A program made the position numbers and the translations under genes. A stretch of 13,102 nt of DNA from JABMMZ01 sp964600345 (GTDB taxonomy: Bacteria; Bacteroidota; Bacteroidia; NS11-12g; UBA955), in NCBI GenBank assembly GCA_964600345.1, contig CAZRKA010000101.1, positions 1 through 13,102 of the forward strand, given 5' to 3'. The notes below the pieces were generated by a model. The model was not told where the DNA came from and ran no database searches. It was given only the letters and a program-made list of their open reading frames with translations. Shown here one piece after another: positions 1-5,998 of this stretch (its first letter is position 1; every line of letters starts with the position of its first letter).

Positions 1-1322
1 AACCGGCAGTGGTTCCGGACTTTTTCAAAGCAAACTTTGATAACGGAATCAAAATTATCGGTACTAAAAGCACAGAAACCCCCAGGGTTTATATGACCAT
101 AAATATCCGTGGGTCCCACCTTTTCGAAACAGCAAAAGTTAAAAACGGTACTGCCAGCATGCTTGCAGCTATAATGAACGAAGGAACCACAAGCAAATCT
201 CCGGTAGAAGTTGAAAATAAACTTCGCGCACTTGGAAGTACTATTTCATTCGGTGCGAGCGAACAGAGTTTTTCTTGTTATGTTGAGTGCTTCAAAGATT
301 CAATGAAGCAAACCATGGCTCTGCTGGAAGATATCTTCTACAACCCGGCCTACAACGAAAAGGAATTCAAAACAAATAAAAAAGCATTTCTCGGTTCTAT
401 TGCCAACAACAATTTCAATCCAACCAGTTTCGGATCGAGAGAATTCAGACAGCTTATATTCGGCGATGAAAATCCAATAGGTAAAACATCATTGAGCGAA
501 TATTCAGTAGCGAATAAAATCACTATTGATGACCTTAAAAACTATAAGGAAAATTTCCTTTCACCAAATCTGACAACTATTTCTATAGTTGGTGATATCG
601 ATCAGGCAAGCGTGCTGGAAAACCTGTCTTTCCTTAAAAAATGGCAGAATAAAAATCTGAGCATTCCTGCTTTCACCAACTACCCACCGGTTGCCAAAAC
701 TCAGCTTTATATGGTTAATCAGGATAATGCGCCTCAAACAACCTTGCTGATTGGTTTCCGTTCACTGTCATTCGATGTGGAAGGCGACTACTTCAAGTCT
801 ACTGTAATGAACTTCGCTTTGGGTGGAGCATTTAACTCAAGACTTAACCTCAATTTGAGAGAAGATAAAGGCTGGACTTACGGTATTCGTTCCGGATTCA
901 GTTCTAACGGACCGGGTTACCCTGGAATGTTCATTGTAAGCGCAGGTATCAGAACCACCGCAACCGACAGTGCAATCAGAGAGGTGATCATGGAACTCAA
1001 AAAATACGTGGAAACCGGTATTACTGATGAAGAACTTGAATTCACCAAAAAATCACTGCTGGGAGGTGAAGCCCTGGATTATGAAAGTCCGTTCGGCAAA
1101 CTTGGATTCTTAACCAGCATCATTACCCTTGACCTCGACAGGAATTTCAACGCTAAACGTGCTGATATCATCAAAAACCTGACTAAGGAAGAAGTGAATG
1201 CGCTGGCTAAAAAATACATTCTGCTCGATAATATGGTTATCTTTTGTATAGGAGATGATGTTAAAATCAAGGAGAGACTTGAAGGCCTTGGACTGGGCAA
1301 AGTAAAAGTCATAAAACTGTAG
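1..1322 (+). CDS. M16 family (insulinase/processing-peptidase-like) protein, 3' part, 5' end outside window
   Basis: The frame is open to the left edge (codons from position 3), so the GTG at 9 is probably not a true start. About 440 C-terminal residues are seen. They carry two M16-type subdomains: the first begins near NGIKIIGTKSTETP, and the second holds the Arg-Tyr pair of the family (REDKGWTYG, Arg at 858-860, Tyr at 879-881). Where an active M16 domain would have the zinc motif HxxEH, this one reads NGTASMLAAIMNEGT (about 141-185), so this half cannot bind zinc in the usual way. Known M16 proteins are often a pair of halves, one with HxxEH and one with the R/Y pair, either fused or encoded by adjacent genes. 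I infer that the active half lies upstream, in the same or the preceding gene. No signal peptide can be judged. The gene is closed by a strong terminator. The family call is firm; the substrate is unknown. Confidence 0.88.
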   Translation, partial: PAVVPDFFKANFDNGIKIIGTKSTETPRVYMTINIRGSHLFETAKVKNGTASMLAAIMNEGTTSKSPVEVENKLRALGSTISFGASEQSFSCYVECFKDSMKQTMALLEDIFYNPAYNEKEFKTNKKAFLGSIANNNFNPTSFGSREFRQLIFGDENPIGKTSLSEYSVANKITIDDLKNYKENFLSPNLTTISIVGDIDQASVLENLSFLKKWQNKNLSIPAFTNYPPVAKTQLYMVNQDNAPQTTLLIGFRSLSFDVEGDYFKSTVMNFALGGAFNSRLNLNLREDKGWTYGIRSGFSSNGPGYPGMFIVSAGIRTTATDSAIREVIMELKKYVETGITDEELEFTKKSLLGGEALDYESPFGKLGFLTSIITLDLDRNFNAKRADIIKNLTKEEVNALAKKYILLDNMVIFCIGDDVKIKERLEGLGLGKVKVIKL

Positions 1323-1345
1323 TAAATTTCTTATTTGAGATATTG

Positions 1346-1376
1346 AAAAAGCCCCGGTAAATCCGGGGCTTTTTTT
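1346..1376 (+). terminator. Rho-independent terminator after the M16 gene
   Basis: A perfect 12-bp stem (AAAAAGCCCCGG at 1346-1357 with CCGGGGCTTTTT at 1363-1374), loop TAAAT, runs into seven T (1370-1376). It lies 24 bases after the M16 stop and separates that gene from gyrA. The A run on the other side means it could also work on the opposite strand. Confidence 0.93.
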
Positions 1377-1399
1377 GTTGGTATATTGTGGAATGCTAA

Positions 1400-1430
1400 T
1401 TGAAAAACACCCCGAAAAATGAGTAACTTG
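1400..1430 (+). promoter_or_regulatory. Candidate Bacteroidota-type promoter for gyrA
   Basis: TAACTTG (1424-1430) is an imperfect match to the Bacteroidota -7 element TAnnTTTG, one T short. A TTG at 1400-1402 lies 21 bases upstream, about the right distance for the -33 element. It sits between the terminator and the gyrA ATG, which would leave a leader of roughly 20 bases. A promoter is expected here because the terminator isolates gyrA; the exact element is uncertain. Confidence 0.45.
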
Positions 1431-1455
1431 CACTGTTTTTAGAAAATTAACATTT

Positions 1456-4071
1456 ATGGATCAAAACCCTGACGAGAACAATTTCGATAGAATAATTCCG
1501 ATTAACATTGAGGATGAAATGAAGACCGCTTACATCGATTATTCGATGTCGGTTATTGTGAGCAGAGCGTTGCCCGACGTGAGAGATGGACTTAAGCCGG
1601 TACACAGAAGGGTCTTATACGGTATGACTGAACTGGGTCTGGCACCCAACCGCCCATACAAGAAATCAGCGCGTATCGTCGGAGAAGTGCTGGGTAAATA
1701 CCATCCGCACGGAGATACTTCCGTATACGACACTATGGTTCGTATGGCGCAGGACTGGAGTCTGCGTTATACCATGGTTGACGGTCAGGGTAACTTCGGT
1801 TCAATAGACGGCGATTCTCCGGCAGCAATGCGTTATACTGAGGCCAGGCTTAAGAAAATTGCCGAGGAGATGCTGAATGACATTGAGAAGGATACAGTTG
1901 ATTTCAGACCCAACTTTGATGATTCCTTAAAAGAGCCTTCAGTACTTCCTTCAAAAATTCCAAACCTGCTGGTTAACGGTGCATCGGGAATTGCGGTAGG
2001 TATGGCCACTAATATGGCCCCGCATAATCTCACAGAATCTATTGATGCCATCACTGCCTACATAGATAACAGAGAGATTAGCATTACTGAGTTGATGCAG
2101 CATATCAAAGGACCGGATTTTCCAACAGGCGCAATTATTCACGGTACAGACGGCATTCGTTCGGCTTTTGAAACCGGAAGAGGCCGCATTTTGATGCGGG
2201 GTAAAACGGAAATTGAAACGCTCAGCAATGGCAAGGAAATGATTATAGTTACTGAGGTACCTTACCAGGTAATGCCAAGTCAGATCATTACCAGAGCCGT
2301 TGAACTTATACAGGAAAAAGTAATTGACGGAATAGTAGCAGTAAGAGATGAATCAGGCCGTCAGGGAATGCGCCTGGTTTTTGAATTGAGGAAAGATGCA
2401 ATAGCCAATGTTATCCTAAACCAGTTGTATAAATACACTGCTCTGCAATCTTCATTCTCGGTAAACAATATTGCACTTGTACACGGACGTCCGGAGATGC
2501 TTAATCTCAAGGACATGATTCGCTATTTTGTTGAACACCGTCACGAAATAGTAGTCAGACGTACAAAATATGACCTTGCCGAAGCTAAAAAACGCGCTCA
2601 CATTCTGGAAGGATTGCTGATAGCACTCGATCATCTGGATGAAGTAATCGCTCTTATAAGGAATTCAAAGAATCCGGATGAAGCTAAAGACGGTTTGATG
2701 AGTAATTTCGGGCTCTCTGAAATTCAGTCAAAGGCCATTCTTGAACTGCGATTGCAGCGTTTAACCGGACTTGAACGTCAAAAGATCAAAGAAGAATACG
2801 AAGAACTAATGAAACTTATAGCTTATCTGGAATCTGTGCTGAACGACGAGTCGCTCAGATACAGTATTATCAAAGATGAGCTGAAGGAAATGAAAGATAA
2901 GTACGGCGACGAGCGCAAAACTCTGATTGAACACAGTGCCGGTGAGATAGATATCGAAGATCTTATTCCCAATGAAAAGGTGGTTATTACCATCTCACAC
3001 ATGGGATATATCAAACGCACTATTCTGAGCGAATATAAGGAACAAAACAGGGGAGGTCGCGGAAACAGGGGAGTGTCACATAGAGATGAAGACTTTGTAG
3101 AACATCTGTTTGTAGCCAATACCCATAATTATATGCTGTTTTTCACCGAACAGGGAAGGTGCTTCTGGATGAAGGTCTATGAATTCCCTGAGGGCGGTAA
3201 AACAACAAAAGGAAGAGCTATTCAAAACCTGATTGCAATTCCACCGGATGATAAGATCAAGGCTTATCTCAACATCGAAAACCTGAAAGATCCTGAATAT
3301 CTGGATACTCATAATATCATTCTATGTACCAAGAAAGGGATTATCAAGAAAACCACTCTGGAAGCATACTCCCGTCCGCGTTCTAATGGTATCAATGCAA
3401 TAACCATCAGGGAAGGAGACGAATTGTTATCGGCTAAACTCACCAATGGCAATTGTGAGGTAATAATGGCTAAAAAATCCGGTAAAGCAATTCGATTTAA
3501 CGAAAAACTGGTAAGACCAATGGGCAGAAACGCCAGTGGTGTTAAAGGTATAACACTTGAATCTGATGCTGATGAAGTAATAGGCATGATTACCATCGAC
3601 AAGGAAAAACTTAAAGAAGCCACCATACTGGTCGTATCTGAAAAAGGTTACGGAAAGCGCTCCTATCTGATAGATCCTGAAACCGGAGAAGACGAATACA
3701 GGGTAACCGGCCGAGGTGGAAAGGGTGTTAAAACGCTTAACATTACAGATAAAACCGGCGATCTTATATCCATAAACAATGTGACAGATGAAGATGGCCT
3801 GATGATCATTAACAAATCCGGACTTACCATACGCATGCGGGTTGACAGCATGAGAACCATGGGCAGGGCAACTCAGGGCGTCAGACTGATTAACATCAAA
3901 AACAATGACGCAATTGCTTCAGTTGCTGTGGTTCCTGTTGAAGAGGAAGAAGATGAATTGGAAAACAACGGTGAAAACGGCAACGGAATTGACAATGCAG
4001 ACAGCAACGGCAACGATACGCCGGCAAACAATGATGATGCCGGTGATGATAATGGCACAACAATTGAATAG
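1456..4071 (+). CDS. gyrA: DNA gyrase subunit A
   Basis: The cleavage-rejoining subunit of the A2B2 type II topoisomerase that adds negative supercoils using ATP. The 871 residues are close to the usual length plus an acidic tail. The N-terminal breakage-reunion domain opens with IDYSMSVIVSRALPDVRDGLK. The catalytic tyrosine is Tyr127 in AAMRYTE. The quinolone-resistance region KYHPHGDTSVYD has Thr88 at the place of E. coli Ser83 and Asp92 at Asp87. A coiled-coil tower follows, then a C-terminal beta-pinwheel starting with a GyrA box, QNRGGRG (residues 530-536), which argues for gyrase rather than ParC. Residues 829-871 are a low-complexity tail of Glu, Asp, Asn and Gly. The ATG at 1456 has no Shine-Dalgarno, as is common in this phylum, and leads directly into the conserved N-terminus. 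The TPR gene follows after 26 bases, probably on the same transcript. Confidence 0.98.
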   Translation: MDQNPDENNFDRIIPINIEDEMKTAYIDYSMSVIVSRALPDVRDGLKPVHRRVLYGMTELGLAPNRPYKKSARIVGEVLGKYHPHGDTSVYDTMVRMAQDWSLRYTMVDGQGNFGSIDGDSPAAMRYTEARLKKIAEEMLNDIEKDTVDFRPNFDDSLKEPSVLPSKIPNLLVNGASGIAVGMATNMAPHNLTESIDAITAYIDNREISITELMQHIKGPDFPTGAIIHGTDGIRSAFETGRGRILMRGKTEIETLSNGKEMIIVTEVPYQVMPSQIITRAVELIQEKVIDGIVAVRDESGRQGMRLVFELRKDAIANVILNQLYKYTALQSSFSVNNIALVHGRPEMLNLKDMIRYFVEHRHEIVVRRTKYDLAEAKKRAHILEGLLIALDHLDEVIALIRNSKNPDEAKDGLMSNFGLSEIQSKAILELRLQRLTGLERQKIKEEYEELMKLIAYLESVLNDESLRYSIIKDELKEMKDKYGDERKTLIEHSAGEIDIEDLIPNEKVVITISHMGYIKRTILSEYKEQNRGGRGNRGVSHRDEDFVEHLFVANTHNYMLFFTEQGRCFWMKVYEFPEGGKTTKGRAIQNLIAIPPDDKIKAYLNIENLKDPEYLDTHNIILCTKKGIIKKTTLEAYSRPRSNGINAITIREGDELLSAKLTNGNCEVIMAKKSGKAIRFNEKLVRPMGRNASGVKGITLESDADEVIGMITIDKEKLKEATILVVSEKGYGKRSYLIDPETGEDEYRVTGRGGKGVKTLNITDKTGDLISINNVTDEDGLMIINKSGLTIRMRVDSMRTMGRATQGVRLINIKNNDAIASVAVVPVEEEEDELENNGENGNGIDNADSNGNDTPANNDDAGDDNGTTIE

Positions 4072-4097
4072 TTACAGGTAAATAAGCGTATTATATA

Positions 4098-5414
4098 ATG
4101 AAAATAAAGAATCAATTTCTAAAAGCTGCCATGTTTTCCGGGGTGTTTCTGACCGCAGTAAGCTCTTATTCTCAAATTAAACTACTGAGAGGCGTCAGAG
4201 ATAATATCATGGACGAATCGAACAAGAATGTAAGTCTTGCCAAATATGAAATCGACAAGGTTATGCAGCATACTGATACCAGAGATATGTGTGCCGCCTG
4301 GGCCTGGAAAGGCGTTGTTTATTCTGAAGTTGCTCTTTCAGGTGATACCAGCGTCAGAGCACTCGACAAAGACAATAGTGCAGCTCTTGCATCCGGAGAA
4401 GCTTTCTTAAGATTCTATGCTTGTTCAGTTGAAGAACAGGAAAAAGTAGATGCACTTGTTGCGGCTAATCTATATGTAGTAAATGCAATTTCAGCTTGCT
4501 GGAATGAAGCCATATACGCATCACAAAAGAAAGGATCATACGAAATTGTAAAAAAACACATGCTGGTGGTCGAAAAATTACTTCCTTACGATAAAGAAGA
4601 AAAAGCCAAAGGCAATGGAGTTACACGCGAACAGGCGCTTTACGCTATCTGGAGAACCGCCTACAACGATTCGCTGATTGACGAAGAGATCATTTATCTG
4701 GAAAAGCTGATGGAAATTCCTACATATCTCAATTCTTACATTTATGTCAGAATGGCTCAGATACTCAGTGAAAAGAAAAAATACGATAAAGCATTGGAAT
4801 ATCTTGATAAAGGCAAGCTCAAAATCCCTCAGAAATCAGGTGATTTTCTGGACATGCAGATCAATATAGAGATTGAAAGGGAAAATATGGTTGCATTGCT
4901 GGCTAAGCTCAACGAGTCAATTGAAAACAATCCTGAAAATCCTCAGTATTATTTCGCCAGAGGTGTTTCTTACCACAAACTGAAAGACGATGAATTGAAA
5001 GATCAGGAACAGGCTTATAAAAACAATACAACGCCAGCTGCAAGTAAATACCATTTTTCTCAGGGTTTATCAGATTACAGAAAGGCTCTCGAACTGGATC
5101 CCGGTTATTTTGACGCATTAAAAAATGAAGCTATCCTGATGTTTGATTCAGCTAATTATATTTACAAAATGAGAATCAGGGTTGCGCCGGCTGAATACGA
5201 AAAGTATAATGCACTTTCAATTTCACTTTACAAACAGGCGCTCGATAAATTTGAAGCTCTGAGAGCATCCGGATTTTTAAAAGATCAGGATCTTGTAGAT
5301 GCTTTGAAAGATATGAAAACTATCTGTATTAAAATCGGCGATCAGGAAGGTAAACTTAAATACGATACAATGATGAAAGCCGAAAAGAAGAAGCTGGAAG
5401 AGAAGGCTCAATAA
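4098..5414 (+). CDS. Exported tetratricopeptide-repeat protein downstream of gyrA
   Basis: A 438-residue protein with an N-terminal signal peptide: Lys-rich start, hydrophobic stretch AAMFSGVFLTAVSS, likely cleavage after SYS before Gln-Ile, typical of Bacteroidota secreted proteins. No lipobox Cys follows, so a soluble periplasmic or outer-surface location is inferred. TPR-like helical pairs are visible at about residues 216-245 (YVRMAQILSEKKKYDKALEY), 279-295 (PQYYFARGVSYHKLK) and 315-350 (YRKALELDPGYFDALKNEA). The first 200 residues are also helical but lack clear TPR signatures. The C-terminus is a charged Lys/Glu helix. TPRs are protein-binding scaffolds and no catalytic motif is seen, so the partner is unknown. 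It begins 26 bases after gyrA without a promoter of its own that I can see, and ends at a hairpin, so it is likely the last gene of a two-gene operon. I recall a TPR gene next to gyrA in other Bacteroidota, from memory only. Confidence 0.85.
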   Translation: MKIKNQFLKAAMFSGVFLTAVSSYSQIKLLRGVRDNIMDESNKNVSLAKYEIDKVMQHTDTRDMCAAWAWKGVVYSEVALSGDTSVRALDKDNSAALASGEAFLRFYACSVEEQEKVDALVAANLYVVNAISACWNEAIYASQKKGSYEIVKKHMLVVEKLLPYDKEEKAKGNGVTREQALYAIWRTAYNDSLIDEEIIYLEKLMEIPTYLNSYIYVRMAQILSEKKKYDKALEYLDKGKLKIPQKSGDFLDMQINIEIERENMVALLAKLNESIENNPENPQYYFARGVSYHKLKDDELKDQEQAYKNNTTPAASKYHFSQGLSDYRKALELDPGYFDALKNEAILMFDSANYIYKMRIRVAPAEYEKYNALSISLYKQALDKFEALRASGFLKDQDLVDALKDMKTICIKIGDQEGKLKYDTMMKAEKKKLEEKAQ

Positions 5415-5436
5415 TCAAAATAGGACATTTAATACT

Positions 5437-5472
5437 AACAGCCATTGAATACAATCAGTGGCTGTTTCTTTT
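5437..5472 (+). terminator. Hairpin terminator after the gyrA-TPR operon
   Basis: A 12-bp stem with one G-U pair (AACAGCCATTGA at 5437-5448 with TCAGTGGCTGTT at 5455-5466), loop ATACAA, followed by a broken T run (TCTTTT). It starts 22 bases after the TPR stop. The T tract is weaker than in the terminator after the M16 gene. It lies between two convergent transcripts. Confidence 0.7.
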
Positions 5473-5522
5473 AAACTACTAGTTAACATAATATTAATTA
5501 TGAGACGAATAAGTGTATTTTA

Positions 5523-5554
5523 AATAATTGATTAATAAATCCTTATCAATTATT
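5523..5554 (-). terminator. A+T-rich inverted repeat at the end of the - strand block, possible weak terminator
   Basis: A perfect 10-bp inverted repeat (AATAATTGAT at 5523-5532, ATCAATTATT at 5545-5554) with a 12-base spacer overlaps the stop codon of the Gre-like gene. The stem has only two G-C pairs and no clean T run follows on the - strand. It could end the - strand transcript or merely stabilise its 3' end. The rest of the 131-base convergent gap is A+T-rich with no gene. Confidence 0.35.
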
Positions 5555-5998
5555 AAGTACCTTATAAGTCTTTTGATTGATTGAAAACGTTGACCCGGGT
5601 TTGCTTAATAACAACAGTTTTCCAATTGGTGAAACAGCCGAAACCGGAAAAAATTCTTCATTGTCTATAAGTACAGGTTTTGCAAAAACTGAAATGAAAA
5701 AATTACCCTGATCAGTTCTGATAATTTTTCCTCCAATTTTATCCCCTTGCGAATTCTCTATAGATTGAAGAATGGATTTCTGATGTGTCAGGTCTTTTAA
5801 CTGCGATCCCATCTTTTCCTGTTCCATCTGCATCATAGACCTCGCAGTATCATGTTTATCACCGGCTGTACTTTTAGTTTCGTTTGCAACAGACAACTGA
5901 TAAGCTTTAAATTCACTGTTCAGTATCGCTATCTTGGAATCTATCTGTTCCATACAAGCCTTAATAAGCTTTGCTTTAAGTGTTTTTAAATCCGGCAT
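5546..5998 (-). CDS. Short GreA/GreB-like protein (coiled coil plus Gre C-terminal-type domain)
   Basis: 150 residues, close to the length of GreA. Residues 1-85 are mostly helical and charged, as in an N-terminal coiled coil, with an acidic turn AGDKHDTARSMMQMEQEKM where GreA has its acidic coiled-coil tip. The C-terminal half (about 88-150) holds VSAVSPIGKLLLLSKPGSTF, which resembles the GreA/GreB C-terminal core (SPxGxALLGKKxGD), followed by a short beta-strand, INQKTYKV. Known Gre factors enter the RNA polymerase secondary channel and rescue backtracked complexes; whether this divergent protein does so is inference. Alternatives are a Gfh-like inhibitor or a protein that only shares the fold. 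No signal peptide, so cytoplasmic. Its ATG overlaps the stop of the upstream exported-protein gene (TGATG), which suggests translational coupling and leaves no room for a separate promoter. Confidence 0.75.
   Translation of the reverse strand: MPDLKTLKAKLIKACMEQIDSKIAILNSEFKAYQLSVANETKSTAGDKHDTARSMMQMEQEKMGSQLKDLTHQKSILQSIENSQGDKIGGKIIRTDQGNFFISVFAKPVLIDNEEFFPVSAVSPIGKLLLLSKPGSTFSINQKTYKVLNN

Noticed and set aside
9..11. GTG as the start of the M16 gene
   Set aside because: The frame is open to the window edge and the M16 sequence has no proper leader, so it is more likely an internal codon of a longer gene.
1110..1433. - strand frame across the M16 terminator
   Set aside because: It reads through a strong terminator hairpin and has no recognisable protein features.
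2823..3626. Antisense open frames inside gyrA (for example 2823-3119 and 3309-3626, - strand)
   Set aside because: They mirror the gyrA codon pattern, are rich in Ser/Leu/Ile without any recognisable motif, and have no promoter or neighbour logic.
1456..4071. ParC (topoisomerase IV) instead of GyrA
   Set aside because: A GyrA box (QNRGGRG) opens the C-terminal domain and the domain has the full gyrase length.
5488..5503. Small palindrome CATAAT/ATTATG in the convergent gap
   Set aside because: Short and all A/T, expected by chance in such A+T-rich sequence.
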